Shown here one piece after another: positions 7,887 to 16,002 of a stretch of 46,671 bases of DNA (within the stretch, counting starts at the first letter, position 1; each line of letters begins with the position of its first letter). The translations under genes and the position numbers were made by a program. This DNA comes from UBA2287 sp037442025 (lineage in GTDB: Bacteria; Bacteroidota; Bacteroidia; Bacteroidales; Tenuifilaceae), in assembly GCA_037442025.1 (NCBI GenBank), contig JBBIRB010000020.1:1-46671 (forward strand), in the 5' to 3' direction. The notes beneath the pieces are model-generated. The model was not told the DNA's origin, made no database searches, and saw nothing but the letters and a program-made list of their open reading frames with translations.

Positions 7887-9119
7887 ATGAAACACCTTGT
7901 AATTTTAGGAGCAGGAACGGGCGGAACCCTGGTTGCCAATAAACTGAGCAGAAAATTGAACACAAAGGAATGGACCATAACTTTAGTAGATAAGACATCG
8001 ACCCATCACTATCAACCTGGTTACTTGTTTATTCCCTTCGGAATTTATAATGCTAAAGATGTTGTTAAGCCTCGCAGGAAATTCATACCAAAAAAAGTAA
8101 GGTACCTTGAAGATGAAATTTTATTAGTTAAGCCCGAAAACAACATTGTAGAACTTCAAAACTATGGAAGCATCAATTATAATTACTTAATTATTGCTAC
8201 AGGTACCGAAATTGCTCCAGTTGAGACCCCTGGCCTCAAAGAAAATGAATGGTACAAGAGCATATTCGACTTTTATACTCTCGAAGGAGCTAGTGCCCTT
8301 CACGGCGCCCTCAAAAATTTTACAGGCGGCAATCTTGTTGTTAGCATTGCGGAACTGCCAATCAAATGCCCTGTTGCGCCTCTTGAGTTCGCATTTTTAG
8401 CCGATTCTTACTTTAAACGTAAAGGCATTCGTAATAAAGTAAATATTTATTACACTACCCCACTACCGGGTGCTTTTACTAAGCCCAAGGCTACTAAAAT
8501 GCTTGGCGACCTATTGGAGCAAAAAAATATTCAAATTGTTCCCGACTACAATATTGAAAGAATAGATAATGACAACAAAAAGTTAGTCTCCTATGATGGG
8601 CGAGAAGTACCTTTCGACCTGCTTACCATTGTACCTGTAAATATGGGTGCTGCATTTGTTGCTGAAAGCAATATGGGCGACGATTTAAATTTTATACCTA
8701 CCAACAAGCATACCCTACAGAGTGAGAAGTGGGATAATATTTTTGTGTTGGGCGATGCCAGCAACATCCCCACTTCTAAAGCTGGTTCAGTAGTTCATTT
8801 TGCAGCCGAAGCTTTGGTTGAAAACTTTTTAAATGAACTAGATAAAAAGCCGATAAGTGCAAGTTTCGATGGCCATGCTAATTGCTTTATTGTAACAGGA
8901 TTTAATGAGGGCACCCTTATCGATTTCAATTACGAAACTGAACCTCTTCCCGGCGTATTCCCTTATCCCCTGGTTGGCCCAATGAAGTTACTAAAAGTTA
9001 ATTGGCTCAACTATTTTGGCAAACTTGCTTTTAAATGGATTTACTGGAACTTGTTAATTATGGGAAAGCATTTGCCCATTTCTACGAACATGAGCATGCG
9101 AGGAAAAAAATTAAACTAA
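7887..9119 (+). CDS. sulfide:quinone oxidoreductase-like FAD protein
   Basis: A 410-residue flavoprotein: FAD-binding G-A-G-T-G-G (8-13), A-T-G-T-E (104-108), and V-L-G-D-A-S (287-292). C161 sits in L-P-I-K-C-P-V-A-P, the position of a redox cysteine in sulfide:quinone oxidoreductases, and C333 in H-A-N-C-F-I-V-T-G matches the distal cysteine region of that family. No cysteine is visible near residue 128, where some SQRs have a third. The C-terminus has hydrophobic/aromatic segments (about 365-395) that could provide membrane association. Likely role: oxidising sulfide or a persulfide and passing electrons to quinone. ATG 7887 is preferred over the upstream TTG at 7860 because the Rossmann strand begins directly after it. 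Confidence 0.8.
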   Translation: MKHLVILGAGTGGTLVANKLSRKLNTKEWTITLVDKTSTHHYQPGYLFIPFGIYNAKDVVKPRRKFIPKKVRYLEDEILLVKPENNIVELQNYGSINYNYLIIATGTEIAPVETPGLKENEWYKSIFDFYTLEGASALHGALKNFTGGNLVVSIAELPIKCPVAPLEFAFLADSYFKRKGIRNKVNIYYTTPLPGAFTKPKATKMLGDLLEQKNIQIVPDYNIERIDNDNKKLVSYDGREVPFDLLTIVPVNMGAAFVAESNMGDDLNFIPTNKHTLQSEKWDNIFVLGDASNIPTSKAGSVVHFAAEALVENFLNELDKKPISASFDGHANCFIVTGFNEGTLIDFNYETEPLPGVFPYPLVGPMKLLKVNWLNYFGKLAFKWIYWNLLIMGKHLPISTNMSMRGKKLN

Positions 9120-9166
9120 TTGTAAACCCACTTATTGCTACATTTACCTTTTAAAAACTAAAATTT

Positions 9167-9478
9167 ATGGCTAATAAAACCTACGCAGGCCTATCCATCG
9201 ACGTTAACGAGGAAGGCTATTTAACCAACCCATCGCAATGGACTCCCGATGTGGCCAATGAAATTGCTCGGGAAGAAGAGATTTCATTAACTGAAAAGCA
9301 TTTTGCTGTATTGCAATTTATTCGTGAACGTACCTTGAAAGGTGAAAATCTTACATTGCGTTCCATTGGAAAATCAGGAATTGTTGATACCAAAGGCTTT
9401 TATGAACTTTTCCCCGGTGCTCCCCTTAAAAAAGCGAGTCGAATTGCCGGAATACCAAAACCTTCTAGTTGTGTATAA
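9167..9478 (+). CDS. TusE/DsrC-family sulfur carrier protein
   Basis: A 103-residue protein with the DsrC/TusE fold. The C-terminal arm ends I-A-G-I-P-K-P-S-S-C-V, putting the conserved cysteine at C102, next to last. The second cysteine of true DsrC, eleven positions earlier, is serine here (S91), so by family rules this is the single-cysteine TusE-like type: it can carry a persulfide but cannot form the DsrC intramolecular trisulfide. It follows the SQR-like gene by 47 bp and precedes a DsrE2-like gene, a sulfur context rather than a tRNA-thiolation operon. TACATTTA at 9139-9146, 18 bp after the flavoprotein stop, could be a weak internal promoter. Residues 1-25 follow the usual family start. 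Confidence 0.88.
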   Translation: MANKTYAGLSIDVNEEGYLTNPSQWTPDVANEIAREEEISLTEKHFAVLQFIRERTLKGENLTLRSIGKSGIVDTKGFYELFPGAPLKKASRIAGIPKPSSCV

Positions 9479-9675
9479 ATTTTAGAAGGTAATCATTGTC
9501 TAAAGTTAAGATTGATATATATTGCAACTGCTTTTTTTCTATCGAGCCTTACAGCTGTTAGGCAACCCTGGTAGCTAATTTTCAATAGTTAATGAATCAT
9601 TTGTCACTGTCAATCACTTAAGGTCATTGAGTCGAGAATACTGAATAACCAATAGGAACTTAATATTTTGAGAAA

Positions 9676-10179
9676 ATGAAAAAAATTGTGGAGCATCCCA
9701 TAAAGAAAGTAATGATTATTTGTGCTAAAGCAAATATTGAAGACGTTTATGCTGCGCTGGTAATGGCCAATGGTGCAGTAATGGAAGGCATTGAGGCAAA
9801 AGTATTTTTTACATTTTTTGGGCTCGATGCCATTACAAAAAAACGAATGAATCGCCTGCACACTGCAACTGTTGGAAACCCTGGTATGCGTATGCCGGGA
9901 GGGCTTCCCTTTCCTACACTTTTAGGCGCTTTGCCTGGTGTAGAAGCAGGTGTTTCGGCTATGATGAAAAGCCAAATGGAAAAACTTGACATTCCCCCAG
10001 TTGATGAGTTTTTAGAGCTTATTACTGCAGGTGGAGGCGAGATTTACGCATGTAAATTGGCCGTTGAAATGTTCAAACTTAAAAAAGAAGATTTCAGCGA
10101 GCATGTAAAAGATATTATTACTATTGGTCAGTTTTACGAACTGGCTGCCGGCGAAGGAACTCAAATTATTTTCACTTAA
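9676..10179 (+). CDS. DsrE/DsrE2-family sulfur-transfer protein
   Basis: A 167-residue protein of the DsrE/DsrF superfamily, DsrE2-like subtype: nucleotide-fold start K-V-M-I-I-C-A-K-A (11-19) and a cysteine C126 in G-G-G-E-I-Y-A-C-K-L-A-V, the usual sulfur-accepting site. Other cysteines are few (C16). DsrE2 proteins take persulfide sulfur from an oxidoreductase or sulfurtransferase and hand it to a carrier such as DsrC/TusE, so the partners encoded just upstream fit. The preceding 197-bp gap shows no clear promoter or terminator, and the gene may be read from the upstream one. A strong terminator-like hairpin lies 31 bp after the stop. Confidence 0.85.
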   Translation: MKKIVEHPIKKVMIICAKANIEDVYAALVMANGAVMEGIEAKVFFTFFGLDAITKKRMNRLHTATVGNPGMRMPGGLPFPTLLGALPGVEAGVSAMMKSQMEKLDIPPVDEFLELITAGGGEIYACKLAVEMFKLKKEDFSEHVKDIITIGQFYELAAGEGTQIIFT

Positions 10180-10210
10180 AAAAACGTTAAGTTTACTCCA
10201 AATAATCTAG

Positions 10211-10240
10211 CAAATGCCTGCGTTTGAACGCGGGCATTTG
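10211..10240 (+). terminator. strong hairpin terminator after the sulfur module
   Basis: A 14-bp stem: CAAATGCC at 10211-10218 pairs with GGCATTTG at 10233-10240, and GCGTT pairs with AACGC inside, joined by a T-G wobble and a 2-nt loop. TTACTTTT follows. It lies between the DsrE2-like gene and tatC and separates the two transcription units. Confidence 0.7.
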
Positions 10241-10241
10241 T

Positions 10242-10249
10242 TACTTTTG
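10242..10249 (+). promoter_or_regulatory. -7 element TACTTTTG for tatC
   Basis: TACTTTTG is an exact TAnnTTTG match. A TTTG at 10223-10226, inside the terminator hairpin, is 15 bp upstream, shorter than usual. It would give a leader of about 60 nt before the tatC ATG. Confidence 0.45.
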
Positions 10250-10319
10250 CATAAACCATTTTTTTTACTTCTTGTTTTTGACCCCATTTCACTTCTTTGA
10301 ATTGTAACGAAAATAGTGC

Positions 10320-11150
10320 ATGCCCGAAGTAATTAGTTCGAAAAAGGGGGGTCGGAAGATTATCCCCCAAAAAGAGATTTCGTTCTGGGGAATCCTCGAT
10401 AAAATTCGGGGTTCCCTTTTTCGCATGGTTTTAGCTGTTCTTACTTTCTCCGTAATAGCTTTTATTGCAAAGGATGTGGTTTTTAACAGCGTAATACTTT
10501 CGCCCTCCCGAGCCGATTTTATTACCTATAAAATCCTTTGCCAAATTGGCGAAGCCATTAATCAGAGCGAATTGTGCATGAGCAATTTAAACCTAAAAAT
10601 TGTCAACCTAACGCTATCGGGCCAGTTTACAAAGCATCTTTGGGTGTCGGTTTATGTTGGCTTTGTACTTGCATTTCCTTTTATTTTGTTCGAATTGTGG
10701 CGATTCGCAAAACCCTTTTTGAATGAGAGCATACGAAAAGGAGTTTATAGGGCGATTCCCATATGCTCCCTCCTTTTCTTTTTGGGTGTTCTGTTCAGTT
10801 ACTTCTTAATAGTTCCAATAACCATTAACTTTTTAGCAAGCTATCAGGTGAGCAGTATTATAGTAAACACCATATCGCTCGACTCGTATATGGCAACAGT
10901 TATTACCCTTACCTTGGCAATGGGATTGGTTTTCGAAATTCCAGTAATTCTATTAAACCTTTCAAAATTGGGAGTAATTAGTAAGGAGTTTCTTAAAAAG
11001 CAGCGAAAAATTGCAATTGTAATTCTATTAGTTCTTGCAGCATTTATTACCCCAGGTTCCGATTTATTCAGCTTGGCTTTGGTTAGTATACCCCTTTACA
11101 CCCTTTATGAAATAAGCATTCTGATAATTCCACGAAGAATTGAGGAATAG
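10320..11150 (+). CDS. tatC: twin-arginine translocase subunit TatC
   Basis: A 276-residue multispanning membrane protein with about six hydrophobic helices. It begins with the amphipathic segment S-F-W-G-I-L-D-K-I-R-G-S-L (a divergent form of the TatC 'HLxELRxRL' motif) and has the signature F-P-F-I-L-F-E-L-W-R-F (about 119-129) of the signal-peptide-binding cytoplasmic loop. TatC recognises twin-arginine signals and exports folded, often cofactor-bearing, proteins. No tatA/tatB is visible in the window. A hairpin terminator precedes the gene, so it is not part of the sulfur operon. The next gene has its own promoter-like sequence. Confidence 0.9.
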   Translation: MPEVISSKKGGRKIIPQKEISFWGILDKIRGSLFRMVLAVLTFSVIAFIAKDVVFNSVILSPSRADFITYKILCQIGEAINQSELCMSNLNLKIVNLTLSGQFTKHLWVSVYVGFVLAFPFILFELWRFAKPFLNESIRKGVYRAIPICSLLFFLGVLFSYFLIVPITINFLASYQVSSIIVNTISLDSYMATVITLTLAMGLVFEIPVILLNLSKLGVISKEFLKKQRKIAIVILLVLAAFITPGSDLFSLALVSIPLYTLYEISILIIPRRIEE

Positions 11151-11176
11151 TTTTAATCTATACTTCAATTCATAAA

Positions 11177-11207
11177 TTGACCAGCACCTAATAATAATGT
11201 AAATTTG
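11177..11207 (+). promoter_or_regulatory. promoter before the MobB-like gene
   Basis: TAAATTTG at 11200-11207 matches TAnnTTTG exactly; TTGA at 11177-11180 is a partial -33 element at 19-bp spacing. The expected start point is near 11214, 17 nt before the TTG start codon. Confidence 0.45.
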
Positions 11208-11230
11208 GTTGAATCAATTTTTTAAATATT

Positions 11231-11776
11231 TTGATTGTTCGAAACAACATACTACTTATAAGCGGCCTGGGGAGAGATACCGGCAAAACGCTGTTGGCCA
11301 CAAAGGCCATTGAAAAGTTTTGCAATTTGGGTATTACCGCATTAAAAGTTTCGCCCCACTTCCATTCGCTGCAGGAGCAACCACTTATACTTGGAATTCC
11401 AAAATTTTTCGAGGTTTATGAGGAAACCAATCCAAATGGGCAAAAGGATAGCTCGCGAATGCTAAAAGCGGGAGCTAAAAAGGTATACTACATTCAATGC
11501 ACCGATAAAACGCTCGAGCGTGTTTTAAATATAATGATTATGCATTTAGATAGGGAAACACCAATAATATGCGAATCGGGTGCTCTTAGCAAATATTTAA
11601 TACCAGGAATTCATGTTTTAATGGCACCAATTAAACGAAAAACTATAGGTCAAAAAGTAATTTTGAAAAAGGATATGAAAATGGCCTCGGGACAACCCAA
11701 TGTAACTCTAAATATTTCGAATTATAAAGAGTTTATTAATAAACTACGATTCGATAATGGTTCGTGGAAGTTCTAG
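11231..11776 (+). CDS. MobB-like P-loop NTPase
   Basis: A 181-residue protein with a Walker A loop G-L-G-R-D-T-G-K-T at 12-20 directly after the first strand, as in MobB (molybdopterin-guanine dinucleotide biosynthesis) and related small GTP-binding maturation proteins. C-E-S-G near 113-116 resembles the second acidic motif of that class. There is no ATG upstream of the P-loop in this frame (a TGA lies at 11210-11212), so the TTG at 11231 is the only sensible start. The MobA/MocA-like nucleotidyltransferase two genes on hints at a molybdenum-cofactor role, but the protein is divergent and the assignment remains tentative. Confidence 0.6.
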   Translation: MIVRNNILLISGLGRDTGKTLLATKAIEKFCNLGITALKVSPHFHSLQEQPLILGIPKFFEVYEETNPNGQKDSSRMLKAGAKKVYYIQCTDKTLERVLNIMIMHLDRETPIICESGALSKYLIPGIHVLMAPIKRKTIGQKVILKKDMKMASGQPNVTLNISNYKEFINKLRFDNGSWKF

Positions 11777-11847
11777 TTTTCCCTTTGTTTTAATAATATT
11801 GCAGTGCCATTTTTATTGCATTTGTATCGCAACACCAAATTTTTGCT

Positions 11848-12756
11848 ATGATTAATCATGTTTTACAAAGGGATATCGATAAAACCAAATGGGACAATTG
11901 CATTGAAAATTCAGGTTTTGTAGCCCCATACGCCTATTCGTGGTATCTCGATATTGTTTCGCCAAATTGGAATGCACTAATTAAAAACGATTACGAAGCA
12001 ATTATGCCATTAACCCATCGTACAAAGTGGGGAATCGATTATTTATTTCAACCTATTGCTTGCCAGCAACTTGGTGTTTTTTCTCGAAATGGTGAAAATA
12101 TTTCTGCCGATTCTTTTTTCAAAGCTATTCCTTCTAATTACAAATTAATTGAAGTAAATCTGAACTACAATAATTATTTTGAAAATGTAAACTCCTATAG
12201 AGCTGAAAAGAGAACAAATCATACCTTATTTCTTAGCAAATCGTATCAGCAAAATTTCGATTCGTATAGCCGAAGCCATAAGAATAATATTGAAAAGGCA
12301 CATAGTAGCGGAATTTTAATTGAAAAAAACGGAGCAAATTATGAACAGTTCTATAAGGAAATTATGCAAAACTTTAAAACTATTGGCATAAATCTCCCAC
12401 AATTCAAACAAAAGGCTTATTTCAATATTTTTAAACATCTGGGGCAAATTGGCGAACTAACAATATATTCGGCTCATTTTAACAATGAGGTATTGGGGAG
12501 AGCTTGCTTTGTAACCCATAAAAATTGGTCGACTCTCGATGTTTACAGCAATCCAAGGGGGAAACTTCTTGGTGCCGGTTATTGCCTAATTGATGAATTT
12601 ATTCGCGAAAAGAGCGGAAACAACCTTACACTCGACTTTATGGGGTCGAGCATACCGGGTGTTGCATATCGCAATAAGGGTTTCGGAAGCATTGAAACTC
12701 AATTTACATTCGTTCGCCAGAACCGATTACCCACACTCTTACGATGGTTGAAATAA
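11848..12756 (+). CDS. FemAB/GNAT-like acyltransferase-fold protein
   Basis: A 302-residue soluble protein without signal peptide. Residues about 140-290 resemble the GNAT/FemAB fold found in peptidyl- or N-acyltransferases: S-R-S-H-K-N-N-I-E-K-A, then a strand pair around G-R-A-C-F-V-T-H, and L-L-G-A-G-Y-C-L-I-D near 240. The family recurs in Bacteroidota as an uncharacterised protein. Substrate unknown. The next gene starts 5 bp after, or overlaps, its stop codon, so the two are probably translated together. The 70 bp upstream have no clear promoter; co-transcription with the MobB-like gene is likely. Confidence 0.45.
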   Translation: MINHVLQRDIDKTKWDNCIENSGFVAPYAYSWYLDIVSPNWNALIKNDYEAIMPLTHRTKWGIDYLFQPIACQQLGVFSRNGENISADSFFKAIPSNYKLIEVNLNYNNYFENVNSYRAEKRTNHTLFLSKSYQQNFDSYSRSHKNNIEKAHSSGILIEKNGANYEQFYKEIMQNFKTIGINLPQFKQKAYFNIFKHLGQIGELTIYSAHFNNEVLGRACFVTHKNWSTLDVYSNPRGKLLGAGYCLIDEFIREKSGNNLTLDFMGSSIPGVAYRNKGFGSIETQFTFVRQNRLPTLLRWLK

Positions 12757-12761
12757 AAAAT

Positions 12762-13355
12762 ATGAATACACCATCGGCAATTGTTTTGGCAGCTGGCAAA
12801 AGCGAACGAATGGCAAGCAATAAGATGTTTCTAGAACTAAGTTTTGGTGAAAGTTTTATTGAGAATATTGTTAATTCGTACATAAAATTTGGTTGTCAGC
12901 AGGTGTCGATAGTTGTAAACCGTGAAAGTTATAACCATTCTCATTTTAAAAGTATTTGTTGGCCAAAGGGTACTCTAATCTCAATTAACGAACATCCCGA
13001 ATTGGGCCGTTTTTATTCACTCCAGCTAGGTCTTATAAAACTAAAAGCCAATTGTAATGTATTCATCCATAATGTCGATAATCCATTTTGCGGGCACAAA
13101 CTTCTGAATAAGTTGAACAGTTCCATTGAAAATTTCGATATTGCCATACCCACTTTCGAGGGCAAAGGGGGCCACCCCATTTTAATATCATCATACGTTT
13201 CTGAGCAAATTTTACAAGCCAATACGAATGAAGTTTTGAATGTTTTTTTAAAAAACTTTCGAACTACTCCTGTCGATTTTGAATCTGATATAATTTTACA
13301 GAATATTAACACTCCCAACGATTACCAAAACTTTCTGAAAAGGCGCAAAAATTAA
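12762..13355 (+). CDS. MobA/MocA-like NTP transferase
   Basis: A 197-residue nucleotidyltransferase: the N-terminal signature A-I-V-L-A-A-G-K-S-E-R-M (6-17) binds the NTP; V-D-N-P-F (about 105-109) supplies the metal-binding aspartate; G-K-G-G-H-P-I-L-I-S (about 127-136) is the loop typical of the MobA/MocA branch (GMP or CMP transfer to molybdopterin). The substrate could instead be a sugar phosphate. ATG 12762 places the signature six residues from the N-terminus; ATG 12744, overlapping the previous gene by 13 bp, is an alternative. Together with the MobB-like gene it suggests cofactor maturation near tatC, an inference. Confidence 0.7.
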   Translation: MNTPSAIVLAAGKSERMASNKMFLELSFGESFIENIVNSYIKFGCQQVSIVVNRESYNHSHFKSICWPKGTLISINEHPELGRFYSLQLGLIKLKANCNVFIHNVDNPFCGHKLLNKLNSSIENFDIAIPTFEGKGGHPILISSYVSEQILQANTNEVLNVFLKNFRTTPVDFESDIILQNINTPNDYQNFLKRRKN

Positions 13356-13367
13356 AGCACACCACAC

Positions 13368-13991
13368 ATGGAGTCTCCATTAGTTGTTCTGTCAACTGCA
13401 TACTTCCCTCCTATTCAATTCTTTTCAAAAGTAAAAGACGCTAGTTCTGTTCTACTTGAGCAGCACGAAACGTATCCCAAACAAACTTACAGGAATCGAT
13501 GCGAAATAGCTTCGGCTAACGGAAAACTATCGCTTTCAATTCCTGTTATAAAGCCCAATGGCAATAGAACTCGTATAAACGAAGTTATAATTGACTATTC
13601 TGACCCTTGGCACATAAAGCATTGGCGAACTATTGAATCGGCTTATCGAAGATCGGCCTACTTCGAACTGCTCGAGCCCGAATTTGCTGCATTATTTCAA
13701 ACCAAATGGACAACCCTATGGGATTTCAACAGAGCTACCATCGATATGTCGTTTGATATTTTGAATTTAAAAGTGAGTTGTGAGGGAACTCATAACTTTG
13801 TTAAAAAATACCCATCTGATAATCAGGATTTTCGTTACGTAATTTCACCTAAAAACGATTGTAGTTCTGATTTATACTTTAAACCGAAAAATTACTATCA
13901 GGTTTTTCAAGATAAATTTGGGTTTTTACCCAACCTATCGGTATTGGACTTGATATTTAATTGTGGACCCGAGGGAATTGACTTTTTATAA
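13368..13991 (+). CDS. WbqC family protein
   Basis: A 207-residue member of the WbqC family, recognised by the opening A-Y-F-P-P-I-Q-F-F-S-K (about 11-21), the block Q-T-Y-R-N-R-C-E-I (about 39-47) and W-H-I-K-H-W-R-T-I-E-S-A-Y (about 81-93). WbqC proteins are found in polysaccharide loci and their reaction is poorly defined. The gene starts 12 bp after the nucleotidyltransferase stop, indicating an operon, and ends 5 bp from the convergent ABC-F gene. Confidence 0.8.
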   Translation: MESPLVVLSTAYFPPIQFFSKVKDASSVLLEQHETYPKQTYRNRCEIASANGKLSLSIPVIKPNGNRTRINEVIIDYSDPWHIKHWRTIESAYRRSAYFELLEPEFAALFQTKWTTLWDFNRATIDMSFDILNLKVSCEGTHNFVKKYPSDNQDFRYVISPKNDCSSDLYFKPKNYYQVFQDKFGFLPNLSVLDLIFNCGPEGIDFL

Positions 13992-13996
13992 CCAAA

Positions 13997-15868
13997 TCAA
14001 CCCTCCTGCTTTTCCATCAGCTCGAGCCATCGCTCACCCTTCGAGTCGAGAATTCCGATTATTTCGCCAATTCGAGCCGATTTGGACGATAACGAGTGAT
14101 GATCGAGTAAACCGCTGTTAACCTCAGCTTCTAGTTCGGCCTTTTCGTTCTCAAAATTGTCAATTTCAGCAGAAAGCACTTCTAACTCGCGCTTTTCAGC
14201 AAATGTCATTTTATTCGTTTTTTTGTCGGTTACCGTTACTTTTTGTTTAGCTTCCTCTTTGGGTTTTGAAATTGCTATTTGTTTTTGTTGCTCTTTAGTC
14301 CACTCATAAAAATCGCTATATGACCCCGGAAAGCCACTAATTTCACCATTTCCCTCAAAAATTAGCAGTCCATCAACAACTTTGTCGAGAAAATGACGGT
14401 CGTGCGATACTACAAGAACTACTCCCGGAAAATTTTCGAGGTACTCCTCGAGAATTTGCAGCGTTTGTATATCGAGGTCGTTGGTTGGCTCATCGAGAAT
14501 CAGAAAATTGGGACTTCTCATCAGAATTGTACACAGAAAAAGCCTTCGCTTTTCGCCACCGCTTAGCTTGTATACAAAAGCATTTTGCGTACTGGGAGGG
14601 AAAAGAAACATTCCCAAAAACTGCGACACGGTTAGGGTTTTGCCATCGGCAAGCTTAACCACTTCGGCAACTTCACGGGCAACATCAATAACCTTCATGT
14701 CGTCGCGAATATCCATTCCACCCTGACGGTAGTAGCCAAACACAACCGTTTCGCCCGTTTCAATAACACCCGAATCGAGTGGTATATTACCTGTTATAAG
14801 GTTTAAAAAAGTTGTTTTTCCAGTACCATTTCGGCCCACAATACCCAACCGCTCAAAGCGGTTAAAGGTGTACGAAAAATTGTCGATTACCTTTAGCTTT
14901 TCGAAGCTTTTGCTGAGCCCTTTAACCTCAATAATTTTCGAACCAAGCCTTGTCGCTCCTACATTTATTCGAACGCTACCATCGTAAAAGCGCTGCGAAG
15001 CCTGCTCGCGAATGCTGTAAAATGCATCGATACGGTATTTAGCTTTCGTTGTTCTTGCTTGCGGAGTGCGACGCATCCACTCCAGCTCGCGACGATAAAT
15101 ATTTGTAGCCTTTTCAACCTGCTGAGCTCTCGATTCGATTCGTTCCTGTCGTTTTTCGAGGAAGTACGAATATCCACCGCTGTACGAGAATATTTCGCGC
15201 TCGTCAATTTCAATAATAACATTGCATATTCGATCTAGAAAGTACCTGTCGTGCGTAACCATAAACAGAGTAATGCGACAAGTTCGAAGGTACTCCTCGA
15301 GCCACTCCACCATATCGAGGTCGAGATGGTTGGTTGGCTCATCGAGAATTAAAAAGTCGGGCTCACTAATAAGCGACGCAGCAAGGGCTACACGCTTTTG
15401 CTGTCCTCCCGAAAGTGTCGAAATCGACTGGTCTAAATCGTGAAGTTTCAATTTCGACAGAATTTGGCGTGCCTTAACTTCAATATCCCAAGCGTTAAGG
15501 CTATCCATTAGCTCCGTGGCTTTCTCTAACTCATATTTATCCGATTTCTCGAGTGCCAACTCGTAGCGCGAAATGGCCTTTGATGCCTCATCGTTTCCAC
15601 GAAAAACGTTTTCGAGAATTGAGAGCGACTGGTCGAGATCTGGATTCTGGTCGAGATAACCAAAACGAATTCCCTTTTGCCAAACAACCTTACCGCTATC
15701 GGCCGAATCGAGCCCTGCAATAATACGAAGCAAGGTGGTTTTTCCTGCACCATTACGAGCAATTAGCCCAACACGCTGGTCGGCATTTATTGTGAAACAA
15801 ATATTTTTAAGTAACTCTAAATCGCCAAACGATTTGTTTATATTCTCAACCTGTAAATACGGAACCAT
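13997..15868 (-). CDS. ABC-F family ATPase (Uup-like)
   Basis: A 623-residue protein with two ABC ATPase domains and no membrane segments. Domain 1 has G-L-I-A-R-N-G-A-G-K-T-T (Walker A), L-S-G-G-Q-Q-K-R and L-I-L-D-E-P-T-N-H-L-D; domain 2 has I-V-G-R-N-G-T-G-K-T-T, L-S-G-G-E-K-R-R and L-I-L-D-E-P-T-N-D-L-D. The inter-domain linker has the P-site tRNA interaction-type helix pair (R-R-T-P-Q-A-R-T-T-K-A). A charged C-terminal coiled coil (about 555-620) is typical of Uup. Such proteins act on ribosomes. ATG 15868 is preferred to an in-frame ATG 54 nt upstream because the latter adds a hydrophobic extension lying over the promoter; an A/G-rich tract directly precedes 15868. Confidence 0.85.
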   Translation of the reverse strand: MVPYLQVENINKSFGDLELLKNICFTINADQRVGLIARNGAGKTTLLRIIAGLDSADSGKVVWQKGIRFGYLDQNPDLDQSLSILENVFRGNDEASKAISRYELALEKSDKYELEKATELMDSLNAWDIEVKARQILSKLKLHDLDQSISTLSGGQQKRVALAASLISEPDFLILDEPTNHLDLDMVEWLEEYLRTCRITLFMVTHDRYFLDRICNVIIEIDEREIFSYSGGYSYFLEKRQERIESRAQQVEKATNIYRRELEWMRRTPQARTTKAKYRIDAFYSIREQASQRFYDGSVRINVGATRLGSKIIEVKGLSKSFEKLKVIDNFSYTFNRFERLGIVGRNGTGKTTFLNLITGNIPLDSGVIETGETVVFGYYRQGGMDIRDDMKVIDVAREVAEVVKLADGKTLTVSQFLGMFLFPPSTQNAFVYKLSGGEKRRLFLCTILMRSPNFLILDEPTNDLDIQTLQILEEYLENFPGVVLVVSHDRHFLDKVVDGLLIFEGNGEISGFPGSYSDFYEWTKEQQKQIAISKPKEEAKQKVTVTDKKTNKMTFAEKRELEVLSAEIDNFENEKAELEAEVNSGLLDHHSLSSKSARIGEIIGILDSKGERWLELMEKQEG

Positions 15869-15883
15869 TTCCTTTTTTTTTTG

Positions 15884-15911
15884 CAAAAGTAGCACAATTA
15901 TAGCCAACAAA
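15884..15911 (-). promoter_or_regulatory. promoter for the ABC-F gene
   Basis: On the minus strand TACTTTTG (15891-15884) is an exact -7 element, with TTTG (15911-15908) 16 bp upstream. Transcription would start near 15877, about 9 nt before the ATG at 15868. Confidence 0.6.
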
Positions 15912-15925
15912 TATTTAAACAAAAT

Positions 15926-15957
15926 TTTGACTTTAAAACTTAAAGTTTATATATTTG
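15926..15957 (+). promoter_or_regulatory. promoter for the XRE/S24 regulator
   Basis: TTTG at 15926-15929 and TATATTTG at 15950-15957, 20 bp apart, match the Bacteroidota housekeeping promoter exactly. The expected start point is near 15964. A palindrome fills the spacer. Confidence 0.7.
15930..15946. promoter_or_regulatory. candidate operator in the XRE/S24 promoter spacer
   Basis: ACTTTAA-AAC-TTAAAGT is a perfect inverted repeat of 7-bp arms lying exactly between the -33 and -7 elements. A second, smaller inverted repeat TCGTT-TT-AACGA is at 15970-15981, just after the expected transcription start. Both positions are classical for autorepression by the gene's own helix-turn-helix product. 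Confidence 0.55.
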
Positions 15958-16002
15958 ACCATATATTAATCGTTTTAACGACCATAATATAATCATCAAC
16001 TA

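Noticed and set aside
9479..9675. A separate promoter or small RNA in the gap before the DsrE2-like gene
   Set aside because: No TAnnTTTG element, clear hairpin or coding frame of interest was seen.
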